A stretch of 64,000 nt of DNA from Sphingomonas corticis (lineage in GTDB: Bacteria > Pseudomonadota > Alphaproteobacteria > Sphingomonadales > Sphingomonadaceae): the NCBI RefSeq assembly GCF_012035195.1, contig NZ_JAAVJH010000008.1:62001-126000 (forward strand), read 5' to 3'. Position numbers and translations under genes: made by a program. The notes under the pieces were generated by a model. The model was not told the DNA's origin and searched no databases. It saw nothing but the letters and a program-made list of their open reading frames with translations. Positions 1-8,525 of this stretch are shown here, one piece after another. Each line of letters begins with the position of its first letter. Within the stretch, counting starts at the first letter, position 1.

Positions 1-956
1 ATCGCGATCATCGATCCGTGCCGCACGCCGGGGGGCAGCCCGAAGCGATCCCACGCGGGCATGCCGGTGTTGCCCGACGCCTGATACCACGGTCCCTGCA
101 GCGTCCGCCCGCGTGTCAGCCCGTAGGCGGTGCCCGCATATTGCTCGTAGTAGAGCCACCACTCGCGGTCGTCGGGCGAGCGGATCAGCGTGGGCGCCTC
201 GCGGAAATTCGGGCTGAGCGGCGGGCCGGGGAACGGGTAGGGGCCGGTCAGCCGCGGCGCGCAGCTGACGCGGATCGTCTTGCCCGTCGGCCACTCGAAC
301 GACGGATAGCGCTCGTCCTTCACGATCGCGCAATAGCCGCGGGCGCCGTCCGGCTGCACGATCGTGTCGATCGTCGCCATGTCCCATTCGAACAGCCGTC
401 GCGGCGGTCCGGTGAACGCCTTCAGGTCGGGCGAGGTGACGTACAGCGTCCGCTGGCTGGCCCAGTAGCGCTCCGGATCGCGATCGTCGCCCGGCACCGT
501 CGGCGTGTGCCACGTCAGCAGGAAGCGGCGCGAGGGCGCGTCGTACATCAGCTTGGGCGCGCCGATCCGGGGCAGCGCGTCGCGCATCCCCGCCTTCAGG
601 TCGGGCCGGTAGGTGCCGAACGGCGTCCAGCGGATCAGGTCGTCGGAGACGGAGAAGCGGATCAGCGGGTCGTCGTCGCTGCGGTTGCCGACGAGGTACC
701 AGCGCCCGTCCGGACCCTTTGCGATCGAGGCGTGGCCGCGATACTCGTTCGACACCGGTCGCCCGCCGTTCAGCGCGCGCCAGTGCAGCCCGTCCAGGCT
801 GACCGAGTAGTGGAGGACGCCGTAGCGCGCCTTCGTCATGTGCGCGAAGAGATACGCCTTGGCCGGATGGACGTAAGGCGTCACCGGCGCGCCGGGCGGC
901 GCCTCCTGCGCCACGACCGGGGCGGCGAGCGCGAGCAGGATGGCGAGTTGCCTCAC
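1..956 (-). CDS. GH43-like secreted glycoside hydrolase (C-terminus cut by window edge)
   Basis: Translating the minus strand from a GTG at 956 gives an open frame that runs off the left edge, about 318 residues. It starts with a clean signal peptide ([19 protein letters not shown]) and continues with five-bladed propeller-like text typical of GH43 and related families, including REAPTLIRSPDDREWW, a candidate acid/base Glu followed by a tryptophan-rich strand, and RHGSMIA near the edge. Expected role: a periplasmic or secreted enzyme acting on arabino/xylo-type glycans. The GTG overlaps the TGA of the upstream LD-carboxypeptidase (GTGA), so translation is probably coupled. No ATG lies near the signal peptide, which supports GTG. 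The exact substrate cannot be read; related inactive or phosphorylase-like families are possible. Confidence 0.75.
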   Translation of the reverse strand, partial: MRQLAILLALAAPVVAQEAPPGAPVTPYVHPAKAYLFAHMTKARYGVLHYSVSLDGLHWRALNGGRPVSNEYRGHASIAKGPDGRWYLVGNRSDDDPLIRFSVSDDLIRWTPFGTYRPDLKAGMRDALPRIGAPKLMYDAPSRRFLLTWHTPTVPGDDRDPERYWASQRTLYVTSPDLKAFTGPPRRLFEWDMATIDTIVQPDGARGYCAIVKDERYPSFEWPTGKTIRVSCAPRLTGPYPFPGPPLSPNFREAPTLIRSPDDREWWLYYEQYAGTAYGLTRGRTLQGPWYQASGNTGMPAWDRFGLPPGVRHGSMIA

Positions 957-1768
957 GCGATGCCGAACGGCACGACGCGGTTCGTCTGCGTGTGCCCCAC
1001 GTCCGCCCGGCCGAGATAGGGGACGCCCAGCTCCCGGCACCATCGCTCCATCATGAACTCCAGCGTCTCGCCCCAGGGCGGATCGTTCTCGCCCACGTCG
1101 GTGACGGCACCCAGCCGCACCCCGGCCAGCGTGCGCAGCTGCGTCGCGTTGCCCAGCGTGAACAGCATTCGGTCGATCGCGTACATCTGCTCCGACACCT
1201 CCTCCACGATCAGCACGTGGTCGGCGAGGTCGGGCAGCCACGGCGTCCCGACCAGCGCCGTCAGGATGGAAAGGTTCAGCGCCACCGAAGGCTGGCCGCG
1301 CAACCCCGGCTCCAGCGCGCTGCGGTCGGCGCGCGCCATCCAGCCGAGCGCGCGCGCGACGGTGGCGTCGCCCTGCCTGCGGCGGATGTCGCTCGCCATC
1401 GGGCCGTGCACCGGCCGCCCGATGCGGCGGGCGTAGAGCGCGGACAGGAGGAAGCCGACGTCGGAATAGCCGAGATACGTCTTGCGCCGCGCCGCCTCGT
1501 TCAGCTGCGGCATGACGGTGGAGAGCAGGCGGTTGGACCCGTAGCCGCCGCGCAGGAACCAGATCGCCTCGAACGCGGGATCGTTGGCATATTGCAGGAA
1601 CGCGGCCGCACGCACCGCGTCAGACCCGGCGAAATGGCCATCATGCGCGTAGCATTGCGGGTGGAAGACCAGGTCGACCTCGGGGTAGGCGATCGCCGCG
1701 AAGGCGGACACGGGCGCGATCACGTCCGGGTTCGCCACGCTGCTCGCCGCCAGTACCCCGATCCGCAT
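953..1768 (-). CDS. LD-carboxypeptidase, peptidase family S66 (LdcA/MccF type)
   Basis: The protein has 271 residues and cleaves, by family, the terminal D-Ala from murein tetrapeptides (or related amide bonds) in the cytoplasm. Seen directly: an RGGYG motif at 73-77, the nucleophile motif GYSD with Ser102, a Glu pair at 189-190 ([10 protein letters not shown]) and a late His259 in DVGHTQTN, which is the S66 Ser-Glu-His layout. The start at 1768 is preferred over a longer frame because it is preceded by AGGGAA and begins [10 protein letters not shown]; the extra upstream frame is encoded by a dispersed repeat. It is divergent from a Mur ligase, which suggests murein peptide recycling, and is coupled to the downstream GH43-like gene. 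Confidence 0.85.
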   Translation of the reverse strand: MRIGVLAASSVANPDVIAPVSAFAAIAYPEVDLVFHPQCYAHDGHFAGSDAVRAAAFLQYANDPAFEAIWFLRGGYGSNRLLSTVMPQLNEAARRKTYLGYSDVGFLLSALYARRIGRPVHGPMASDIRRRQGDATVARALGWMARADRSALEPGLRGQPSVALNLSILTALVGTPWLPDLADHVLIVEEVSEQMYAIDRMLFTLGNATQLRTLAGVRLGAVTDVGENDPPWGETLEFMMERWCRELGVPYLGRADVGHTQTNRVVPFGIA

Positions 1769-1797
1769 CGCCTGTTCCCTTCCGGCCCGCTCCGTCG

Positions 1798-1885
1798 TGC
1801 CGGATTCGTCCCGGCATTTCACCGAACCGCAGGAGCGGAGCGGGGTGCTTGTGCGGCACGGTGGATGCCGGGACAAGCCCGGCAT
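1798..1885. repeat. Dispersed inverted-repeat element, copy A (two hairpins)
   Basis: Two hairpins sit between the divergent LdcA and Mur ligase genes. The right one, 1865-1885, is ATGCCGGG-ACAAG-CCCGGCAT, an 8-bp perfect stem. The left one, 1798-1816, is a decayed copy in the opposite orientation (TGCCGGATTCGTCCCGGCA). The same unit occurs at 39785-39860 and 46103-46186. It resembles the short REP-like elements common in sphingomonad intergenic regions. Confidence 0.8.
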
Positions 1886-1934
1886 GACGGCCTGCACGCT
1901 TGCCCGCGTGCGCCGAACCGCCGATAGCGCGCCC

Positions 1935-3338
1935 ATGCAGGACGGCAATCTTCACGGGTGCTCCTTCTTCCTCGTCGGCATCGGCGGGTCGGGCATGATG
2001 CCGCTGGCGATGATCCTCGCCGGGCGCGGGGCGGTCGTCGCCGGGTCGGATCGCGGCCTCGACCAGGGGCGGGTGCCCGCCAAGTTCGACGCGCTGCGCG
2101 CGCTCGGCATCGCACTCCATCCGCAGGACGGCAGCGGCATCGTCTCGCCCGTGCAGACCGTCGTCGCCTCCGCCGCGGTGGAGGAGACGGTGGCGGACAT
2201 GGTCGCCGCCCGGCGGCTCGGCTGCCCGCGGCTGTCGCGCGCGGAGCTGAACGCCGCGCTGTTCAACGCCAGCCGCCTGCCGATCGGCGTGGCGGGCACC
2301 AGCGGCAAGTCCAGCGTCACCGGCATGATCGCCGCGATCCTCCACGCCGCGGGACGCGATCCCACTGTGATGAACGGCGCGGTGATGAAGGATTTCGCGC
2401 GCGCCGACCGCCCCTTCGCCAGCGCGCTGGTGGGCGCGGGCGACGCCTATGTCAGCGAAGTGGACGAGAGCGACGGATCGATCGCGCTCTACGCGCCGCA
2501 CGTGGCGGTGCTGAACAACGTCAGCCTCGACCACAAGTCGCTCGACGAGCTGAACCGGCTGTTCGGCGACTTCATCGCGCACGCGCGCCACGCGATCGTC
2601 AACGCCGACAATGCGGACGCGGCCACGCTGGCGATGCGGCTGCCGCGCGACCGCGTCACGTCCTTCTCGCTCGGCGGGCAGGGCGATCTCGTCGCGACCG
2701 ACATCGTCGAGGAGCCGTTCGCCATCGCCTTCACCGTCGCCGGCGAGCGGGTGCGGCTCCAGGTGCCCGGCCGCCACAACGTCGCCAACGCACTCGCCGC
2801 GATCGGCGCGGCGGTGGCCGCGGGCGTGCCGCTGGCGCACGCCTGCGCCGCGATCGCGGGGTTCACCGGCCTGCGCCGTCGCTTCGACCGCGTCGGTGAA
2901 GCCGGCGGCGTCGCCGTGATCGACGATTTCGGGCACAATCCGGACAAGATCGCCGCCACGCTCGATACGCTCCACGCCTTTCCCGGCCGCGTGCTGGCGT
3001 TGTTCCAGCCGCACGGCTTCGGCCCGCTGAAGGTGATGCGCGCCGAACTGGTCGCGATGTTCGCCGGGCGGCTGGCGGCGGAGGACCGGCTGGTGCTGTG
3101 CGATCCCGTCTACCAGGGCGGGACCGTGGCGCGCGAGGTGACCAGCGCCGACATCGTGCGCGACCTCGCCGTCGCCGGCGCTCCCGCCCGCCACATCGCC
3201 GACCGCGCGGCCGCCGCCGCGTATCTGGTGGCGGAGGCGCGCGCGGGCGACCGCATCGTCGTGATGGGAGCGCGCGACGACACGCTGTCGCTGCTCGCGG
3301 CCGAGATGGTGCGGATGCTCGATGGAAAGCACGCTTGA
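1935..3338 (+). CDS. Mur ligase family protein, Mpl/MurC-like (putative murein peptide ligase)
   Basis: The protein has 467 residues with the three-domain Mur ligase layout: an N-terminal Rossmann segment [11 protein letters not shown] (15-25), an ATP loop GTSGKSS (121-127), EVDESDGS (175-182), NNVSLDH (194-200), GRHNVANA near 280, and a C-terminal domain with DDFGHNPDK. This order is that of MurC and Mpl, which join L-Ala or L-Ala-D-Glu-mDAP to UDP-MurNAc. The loop differs from the usual GTHGKTTT of MurC. The partner S66 LD-carboxypeptidase across the promoter would make the tripeptide substrate of Mpl, so a recycling ligase is the best inference. The start at 1935 is chosen because the 46 upstream codons lie in a dispersed repeat. 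No dcw-cluster genes are nearby, which argues against the housekeeping MurC. Confidence 0.75.
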   Translation: MQDGNLHGCSFFLVGIGGSGMMPLAMILAGRGAVVAGSDRGLDQGRVPAKFDALRALGIALHPQDGSGIVSPVQTVVASAAVEETVADMVAARRLGCPRLSRAELNAALFNASRLPIGVAGTSGKSSVTGMIAAILHAAGRDPTVMNGAVMKDFARADRPFASALVGAGDAYVSEVDESDGSIALYAPHVAVLNNVSLDHKSLDELNRLFGDFIAHARHAIVNADNADAATLAMRLPRDRVTSFSLGGQGDLVATDIVEEPFAIAFTVAGERVRLQVPGRHNVANALAAIGAAVAAGVPLAHACAAIAGFTGLRRRFDRVGEAGGVAVIDDFGHNPDKIAATLDTLHAFPGRVLALFQPHGFGPLKVMRAELVAMFAGRLAAEDRLVLCDPVYQGGTVAREVTSADIVRDLAVAGAPARHIADRAAAAAYLVAEARAGDRIVVMGARDDTLSLLAAEMVRMLDGKHA

Positions 3339-3663
3339 CGTAAGGCTGGCGCACTGATGGCCGCCGGCGCGCTCGCCCTTTCCATCGCGACCGCCCGGGA
3401 CTCGCTCGAGCGCTCCGGCGTGGCGCTGCGGGTCGAGGTCTGTCACAACCCGGTGGCCCGGCTCGCCGGGCCGGGCCTCGGCGCCGGCGTGAACCGGGTG
3501 TAGGAGCGCCGGGCATGAGGAACGGGCTGAAGGACCTGCCAGCCGAGCGCGGGTAGAGCCAGCGGCACATCGCCGAGCTGTTCGACCGGCGGATCGAGGA
3601 CGTCTTCGACAGCCTGTCCAAGGGCGGGTGACGCCGCCCGTCGCCGGCCCTATCTCCCGGCGC
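3339..3663 (+). other. Intergenic stretch with short broken frames
   Basis: This gap between the Mur ligase and the alpha/beta hydrolase has no convincing gene. It holds a 48-codon frame at 3357-3503 (MAAGALALSIATARDS...) of unknown meaning and a second frame at 3515-3631 broken by a stop. No repeat copy or clear terminator hairpin was seen. Confidence 0.5.
3515..3631 (+). pseudogene. Possible remnant of a small gene, interrupted by an in-frame TAG
   Basis: From ATG at 3515 the frame reads MRNGLKDLPAERG, then TAG at 3554-3556, then continues in the same frame SQRHIAELFDRRIEDVFDSL to a TGA at 3629-3631. The second part has normal protein-like composition (amphipathic helix), so this looks like a decayed short gene or the tail of one. 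I do not recognise the family, and chance cannot be excluded at this GC content. Confidence 0.25.
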
Positions 3664-4377
3664 ATGACCGACACGCTCCGCCCGCAACTCGCCTTCCACC
3701 ACACGCCCGGCCGCGGCCCGACGATCGTCTTCCTGCCCGGTTACGCCAGCGACATGACCGGCACGAAGGCGATCGCGCTAGAGCAATGGGCCAAGGCGCG
3801 GGGCCGCGCCTTCCTGCGCTTCGACTATGCCGGCTGCGGGCAGAGCGAGGGTGCGTTCGAGGAGCAGGCGCTGGCCGACTGGCGCGACGACGCGTTGGCG
3901 ATGATCGATCGTCTCGACGGGCCGGTGGTGCTGGTGGGCAGCTCGATGGGCGGGTGGATCATGCTGCTGGCCGCGCTCGCCCGGCCGGATCGCGTGGCCG
4001 CGCTGGTCGGTATCGCGCCCGCGCCCGATTTCACCGACTGGGGCTTCGGCCAGGACGAGAAGATGTACCTCCTCCAGCACGGCCGGCTGGAGCGCGCCAA
4101 TCCCTACGGCCCGGCGCCCACGGTCTACACCCGCCGCTTCTGGCAGTCGGGCGAGGCCAACCGGCTGATGCACGGGCCCATCGCCTTCGACGGGCCGGTC
4201 CGCTTTCTGCAGGGACAGGCGGATCCGGACGTGCCGTGGCACCGCACCGTGGCGCTGGCGCAGCTGATCCGTTCGCCCCACGTTCAGACGTGGCTGGTCA
4301 AGGACGGCGACCACCGCCTGTCGCGCGAGGACGACCTCGCGCTGCTGATCCGCGCGGTCGAGGACGTCGTGCCATGA
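3664..4377 (+). CDS. Alpha/beta hydrolase, ABHD10-like
   Basis: A 237-residue serine hydrolase. The nucleophile elbow is GSSMGG with Ser94, the acid is probably Asp187 in GQADPDVPW, and the base is His217 in KDGDHRLS, so the triad is complete. The FDYAGCGQSEGAF segment before the elbow and the short cap resemble the ABHD10 group (acyl-protein or acyl-glucuronide esterases), but the natural substrate is unknown. The start at 3664 drops twelve upstream codons rich in Pro/Arg; no strong ribosome site is seen for either choice. Its stop overlaps the start of the next gene by four bases (ATGA). Confidence 0.8.
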   Translation: MTDTLRPQLAFHHTPGRGPTIVFLPGYASDMTGTKAIALEQWAKARGRAFLRFDYAGCGQSEGAFEEQALADWRDDALAMIDRLDGPVVLVGSSMGGWIMLLAALARPDRVAALVGIAPAPDFTDWGFGQDEKMYLLQHGRLERANPYGPAPTVYTRRFWQSGEANRLMHGPIAFDGPVRFLQGQADPDVPWHRTVALAQLIRSPHVQTWLVKDGDHRLSREDDLALLIRAVEDVVP

Positions 4378-5081
4378 TCCTTCTCGCGCTGCTGGCGCAA
4401 GCCGCCGCGCCGTCCTGTACCGCGCTGGCGCGCACCGATCCGGCGGCGGCCGAGCGTGCCGCCCGCGCGACCGTGGGCGGCGGGGCGACCGCGCGCCAGT
4501 GCCTGGGCCTCGCCCTCGCCGGGCAGGAGCGCTTCGCCGAGGCCGCCGCCGCCTTCACGGAAGCGGCGCGCGCTGGCGAGCTGGCGCGCGACGGCAAGGC
4601 GGCGGATTACTGGGCGCAGGCGGGGAACGCCTGGCTTGCCGCCGGGAGTGCGGCGAAGGCGCGCGCCGCGCTCGACGCCGCGCTGGCCGCGGGCACGCTG
4701 GAGGGGCTGGCGCGCGGCGAGGCGCATCTCGACCGCGCCCGCGCGCTCGTCGCCACAGGGCAGCCGGCGGCGGCGCGCACCGACCTCGATCAGGCGACCG
4801 CGCTGGCGGGGGACGATCCGCTCGCCTGGCTGCTGTCCGCCACGCTGGCGCGACGCGAGGGCGACCTGCCGCGCGCCCGCGCCGACATCGCGCAGGCGCT
4901 GCGCCGCTCCGCCGACGACGCGCAGGTCCAGCTGGAGGCCGGCAACATCGCCGCCGCCGCGGGGGAGGCGGACAAGGCGGAGGCGGCGTGGAAGGAGGCC
5001 GCTCGGCTGGCACCCGATGCCCCCGCCGGGCGTTCCGCCGCCAACGCCCTCGCACAATTCGCATCGAAGGAGCCGAAGTGA
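4374..5081 (+). CDS. Tetratricopeptide-repeat protein with N-terminal signal sequence
   Basis: A 235-residue protein, very Ala-rich, that starts with a hydrophobic segment (MILLALLAQAAAPSC) likely to act as a signal peptide. The rest is made of paired helices in TPR style: GLALAGQERFAEAAAAF near 42-58, AGNAWLAAGSAAKARAALD, LLSATLARREGDLPRARAD and AGNIAAAAGEADKAEAAW. It probably works as a periplasmic protein-interaction scaffold. It is coupled to the hydrolase upstream (ATGA) and to gloA downstream (GTGA). No enzymatic motif is visible. Confidence 0.75.
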   Translation: MILLALLAQAAAPSCTALARTDPAAAERAARATVGGGATARQCLGLALAGQERFAEAAAAFTEAARAGELARDGKAADYWAQAGNAWLAAGSAAKARAALDAALAAGTLEGLARGEAHLDRARALVATGQPAAARTDLDQATALAGDDPLAWLLSATLARREGDLPRARADIAQALRRSADDAQVQLEAGNIAAAAGEADKAEAAWKEAARLAPDAPAGRSAANALAQFASKEPK

Positions 5082-5530
5082 AATACCTGCACACCATGGT
5101 CCGCGTCGCCGATCCCGACGCCACGATCCGCTTCTTCGAGGTGCTCGGACTGAAGGAGGTCCGGCGCATGGAGAACCAGGCGGGCCGCTTCACGCTGATC
5201 TTCCTCGCCGCGCCCGAGGACATGAACAAGCCGGGCGAGCGCGCGCGGGCGGAAGTGGAACTGACGTACAATTGGCCCGCGGAGGACGGCAGCGCGCCGG
5301 AGGAATATGGCGGCGGGCGCAATTTCGGGCATCTCGCCTATCGCGTCGACAACATCTACGAGACCTGCCAGCGCGTGCTCGACGCGGGCTACACCGTCCA
5401 CCGCCCTCCGCGCGACGGCCACATGGCGTTCGTCAAGTCCCCCGACGGCATCTCCGTGGAGCTGTTGCAGGACGGCGTGCTCGCCCCCGCCGAGCCGTGG
5501 GCCTCGATGCCGAACACCGGGACCTGGTAG
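5078..5530 (+). CDS. gloA: Lactoylglutathione lyase (glyoxalase I)
   Basis: A 150-residue VOC-fold enzyme that isomerises the methylglyoxal-glutathione hemithioacetal to S-lactoylglutathione in the cytoplasm. The four metal ligands expected for glyoxalase I are in place: His5 (KYLHTM), Glu61 (EVELTYN), His85 (FGHLAY) and Glu128 (SVELLQD). The gene starts with GTG at 5078, overlapping the TGA of the TPR gene, with GGAG seven bases upstream. Glyoxalase II follows four bases downstream, so the two detoxification steps are co-transcribed. The length fits the family; the Ni- or Zn-type cannot be decided by eye. Confidence 0.92.
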   Translation: MKYLHTMVRVADPDATIRFFEVLGLKEVRRMENQAGRFTLIFLAAPEDMNKPGERARAEVELTYNWPAEDGSAPEEYGGGRNFGHLAYRVDNIYETCQRVLDAGYTVHRPPRDGHMAFVKSPDGISVELLQDGVLAPAEPWASMPNTGTW

Positions 5531-5533
5531 GCC

Positions 5534-6262
5534 GTGCTGGAGATCGTGCGCGTCCCCGTTCTCGGCGACAATTACAGCTGGCTCGTGCGCGATTCCGACA
5601 GCGGCGCGACGATGGTGGTCGACCCCGGCGAGGCGGCCCCCGTGCTGGCTGCCGCGCAGGAACGCGGCTGGTCGATCGGCGCGGTGTGGATCACCCACTG
5701 GCATCCCGACCACACCGGCGGCAACGAAGCGGTGGTCGCCGCCACCGGCGCGCGCGTGATCGGGCCGGAGGCGGAGCGGGCGAAGATCCCCGCGCTGGAC
5801 GACGGCGTGAGGGAGGGCGACACCGCCACGCTGGGCGCGCACGTCGCCACCGTGATGGAGGTGCCCGGGCATACCGCGGGGCACATCGCCTTCCACTTCG
5901 CGCAGGACGGCGCGATCTTCACCGGCGACACGCTGTTCGCGATGGGGTGCGGCCGGCTGTTCGAGGGCGATGCGACGCAGATGTTCGGCAACATGCGCCG
6001 CTTCGCCGCGCTGGACGATACGACGCGCGTCTATTGCGGGCACGAATATACGCAGTCGAACGGCCGCTTCGCGCGCTCCGTCGACCCCGGCAACGCCGCG
6101 CTGGCCGCGCGGATGGAGGAGGTCGACCGGCTGCGCGCCGGGGGGCAGCCCACGGTGCCGACGACGATCGGCGAGGAGCGCGCCACCAATCCGTTCCTGC
6201 GCGCGACCGATGCCGCGGCGCTCGCCGAATTGCGCGCCGGCAAGGATGCTTTTCGCGGCTAG
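5534..6262 (+). CDS. gloB: Hydroxyacylglutathione hydrolase (glyoxalase II)
   Basis: A 242-residue metallo-beta-lactamase-fold thioesterase that hydrolyses S-lactoylglutathione to D-lactate and glutathione. The binuclear metal motif THWHPDHTGG carries His55, His57, Asp59 and His60; further ligands lie in PGHTAGH and TGDTLF, and CGHEYTQSN is the usual late His. It begins with GTG at 5534, three bases after the gloA stop. The C-terminal segment EERATNPFLR is characteristic of GloB. It forms an operon with gloA. Confidence 0.93.
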   Translation: MLEIVRVPVLGDNYSWLVRDSDSGATMVVDPGEAAPVLAAAQERGWSIGAVWITHWHPDHTGGNEAVVAATGARVIGPEAERAKIPALDDGVREGDTATLGAHVATVMEVPGHTAGHIAFHFAQDGAIFTGDTLFAMGCGRLFEGDATQMFGNMRRFAALDDTTRVYCGHEYTQSNGRFARSVDPGNAALAARMEEVDRLRAGGQPTVPTTIGEERATNPFLRATDAAALAELRAGKDAFRG

Positions 6263-6290
6263 CGCGTTGGACGCGCGAAGGAGAAGGGTG

Positions 6291-6701
6291 ATGCGTAAGT
6301 CGTTGATCTTCCTCATTGCTGCCGGTGCAGGCGCGGCCACGTTCGCGGCCGGTGCGGGCGTGTCGCAGGACCGGCCGAGCCGCGCGGAGGCGGACTATCG
6401 CAAATTGGTCGCGGGCAAGACGCCGGGCAAGCCGGTCAGCTGCATCGACACCCGCTTCACGCGCCCCTCGCTCAGCGCCTATGGCGACAAGCTGATCTAT
6501 CGCGTCAGCCGCAAGCTGGTCTACGTCAGCGAGACCAACGGCGGGTGCCAGGGCGTGGGGCTGAACGACGTGCTCGTGACGCGCCAGTATCAGACCCGCC
6601 TGTGCCGCGGCGACATCGCGCAGACGGTGGACCGGCAGACCGGCATCGGCACGGGCGGCTGCGCGCTGGGGTCCTTCACGCCGTACACGGCGGCGCGCTG
6701 A
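6291..6701 (+). CDS. Small secreted protein of unknown function (DUF6491-like), paralogue 1
   Basis: A 136-residue protein with a hydrophobic signal segment (about 1-25, MRKSLIFLIAAGAG...). The mature part has four cysteines (SCIDTRF, GGCQGVG, RLCRGD, GGCALGSF), which could form two disulfides in the periplasm. The spacing of Cys-Ile, a Tyr/Val strand, then Asn-Asp-Val-Leu resembles families annotated as DUF6491, but this is recognition, not a search. AAGGAGAAGG precedes the ATG. The next gene has the same Cys layout and starts one base after this stop, so the pair looks like a tandem duplication. Confidence 0.65.
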   Translation: MRKSLIFLIAAGAGAATFAAGAGVSQDRPSRAEADYRKLVAGKTPGKPVSCIDTRFTRPSLSAYGDKLIYRVSRKLVYVSETNGGCQGVGLNDVLVTRQYQTRLCRGDIAQTVDRQTGIGTGGCALGSFTPYTAAR

Positions 6702-6702
6702 G

Positions 6703-7059
6703 ATGCTGCGCGCCATCGCGCTGCTCGCATTCGCCGGCACGGCGGTCGCGTCGGCCAAGTCGACCGATCCGCGCGCCGGCCGCGTCGCCGGGAAGCCCGC
6801 CAATTGCGTGCGGCTGGACCAGACGAACCGCGTCGTCATCGCCGACGCGAATACGCTGACGCTGCGCGACGGCCGGCGGCTGTGGATCACCCACCCGATC
6901 GGCCAGTGCACCCGGCTGAACCCCAACGACACGCTGGTGCTGGAGGTGTGGGGCAGCCAATTGTGCCGCAACGATCGCTTCCGTACGCTGCAACCCGGCA
7001 CGACCATCCCGTCGGCCTTCTGCCGCTTCGGCGAGTTCGTGCCCTACGTTAAGAAATGA
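6703..7059 (+). CDS. Small secreted protein of unknown function (DUF6491-like), paralogue 2
   Basis: A 118-residue protein with a signal segment (MLRAIALLAFAGTAVASA). Mature part: NCVRLDQ, GQCTRLNPNDTLVLE, QLCRNDRF and AFCRFGEF. The order Cys, strand, Cys, Asn-Asp-x-Leu, Cys-Arg-x-Asp, Cys matches the gene just upstream closely although overall identity is modest, which supports an old tandem duplication. The start is at 6703, one base after the preceding TGA. Function unknown; likely periplasmic with disulfides. Confidence 0.65.
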   Translation: MLRAIALLAFAGTAVASAKSTDPRAGRVAGKPANCVRLDQTNRVVIADANTLTLRDGRRLWITHPIGQCTRLNPNDTLVLEVWGSQLCRNDRFRTLQPGTTIPSAFCRFGEFVPYVKK

Positions 7060-7069
7060 GGAAGATCAG

Positions 7070-8383
7070 ATGGAAACCGAGGACGACCTGACCGGCGTCG
7101 CCGGGCGCGTATCGCCGAGGCCGGAGACGGAGGCGATCGGCGGTCGCAAGCTGAAGCCGGCCACGCTGATGATGGGCCACGGCTACGATCCGATGCTGTC
7201 CGAAGGCTCGCTGAAGCCCCCGGTCTTCCTCACCTCCACCTTCGTGTTCCCCAACGCCGCGGCGGGCAAGCGCCATTTCGAGGGCGTGACGGGCAAGCGG
7301 CCGGGCGGCGCGGAGGGCCTCGTCTACTCGCGCTTCAACGGCCCCAATCAGGAGATCCTCGAGGACCGGCTGGCGATTTGGGAAGGGGCCGAGGATGCGC
7401 TCGCCTTCTCCAGCGGCATGTCCGCGATCGCGACGCTGTTCCTCGCCATGGTGAAGCCGGGCGACACGATCGTCCATTCCGGTCCGCTGTACGCCGCGAC
7501 GGAGACGCTGATCGCGCGCATCCTGGGCAAGTTCGGCGTGCAGTGGCTCGATTTTCCCGCCGGCGCCACGCGCGAGGAGATCGACGCGGTGCTGGCGAAG
7601 GCGAAGGGGCAGGGGCGGGTCGCGCTGATCTACCTGGAAAGCCCCGCCAACCCGACCAACGCGCTGGTCGACGTGGAGGCGGTGGCGGCGAGCCGCGACG
7701 CCACCTTCGACGGCGAGGCGGAGGCCCCGCCGATCGCGATCGACAACACGTTCCTCGGCCCGCTGTGGCACCAGCCGCTGCGGCACGGGGCGGACCTCGT
7801 CGTCTACTCACTGACCAAATATGCGGGCGGCCACTCGGACCTGGTCGCCGGCGGCGTGCTGGGGTCGAAGGCGCACATCGACGCGGTGCGGCTGATGCGC
7901 AACACGATCGGCACGATCTGCGACCCGAACACCGCCTGGATGCTGCTGCGCAGCCTGGAGACGTTGGAGCTGCGGATGAGCCGCGCGGGCGAGAATGCGG
8001 AGAAGGTCTGCACCTTCCTGCGCGACCACCCCAAGGTGGAGCGGGTCGGCTACCTCGGCTTCCTGAAGGAGGCGGAAGGACGACAGGCCGACATCTACCG
8101 CCGCCATTGCTCGGGCGGCGGCTCCACCTTCTCGCTCTACCTGAAGGGGGGCGAGGCGGAGGCGTTCCGCTTTCTTGATGCGCTGAAGATCGCGAAGCTG
8201 GCGGTGTCGCTGGGCGGCACGGAGACGCTGGCGTCGCACCCCGCGGGCATGACGCACCTGTCGGTGGCGGACGAGCGCAAGCAGGCGCTGGGCATCACCG
8301 ACAACCTCGTGCGCATCTCGATCGGCGTGGAAGACGCGGACGATCTGGTCGCCGACATGGAACAGGCGCTGGCGGCGATCTGA
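7070..8383 (+). CDS. Cys/Met-metabolism PLP-dependent enzyme (cystathionine gamma-synthase family)
   Basis: A 437-residue fold-type I PLP enzyme. The Schiff-base lysine is Lys250 in YSLTKYAGGHSDL; YSRFNGPNQEILEDRLA is the usual active-site Tyr/Arg region, SSGMSAIATLF binds the phosphate, and the C-terminal VRISIGVEDADDLVADM is the family signature. The enzyme may act in trans-sulfuration, methionine gamma-lysis or a related step; the sequence does not decide which. An N-terminal extension of about 25 residues precedes the fold. GAGGAAGATC lies just upstream of the ATG. It follows the two small secreted proteins by ten bases but has no obvious functional tie to them. Confidence 0.85.
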   Translation: METEDDLTGVAGRVSPRPETEAIGGRKLKPATLMMGHGYDPMLSEGSLKPPVFLTSTFVFPNAAAGKRHFEGVTGKRPGGAEGLVYSRFNGPNQEILEDRLAIWEGAEDALAFSSGMSAIATLFLAMVKPGDTIVHSGPLYAATETLIARILGKFGVQWLDFPAGATREEIDAVLAKAKGQGRVALIYLESPANPTNALVDVEAVAASRDATFDGEAEAPPIAIDNTFLGPLWHQPLRHGADLVVYSLTKYAGGHSDLVAGGVLGSKAHIDAVRLMRNTIGTICDPNTAWMLLRSLETLELRMSRAGENAEKVCTFLRDHPKVERVGYLGFLKEAEGRQADIYRRHCSGGGSTFSLYLKGGEAEAFRFLDALKIAKLAVSLGGTETLASHPAGMTHLSVADERKQALGITDNLVRISIGVEDADDLVADMEQALAAI

Positions 8384-8525
8384 TCGGTGGGGGTCCTTGT
8401 CACCCCGGACCCTTCGGCGAAGCTCGGGAGAGCCTTGCCGGGGAGCCCGGAGCGGTTCGCGAGACGCTTGGAGGCCGAAACGAGTCCGGCATGACGACGA
8501 AATTTCGTGCACGAGGAGAGACTCC

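Noticed and set aside
1935..3338. Calling the Mur ligase the essential MurC
   Set aside because: No dcw-cluster genes nearby, an unusual ATP loop and a partner LD-carboxypeptidase point to a recycling ligase instead.
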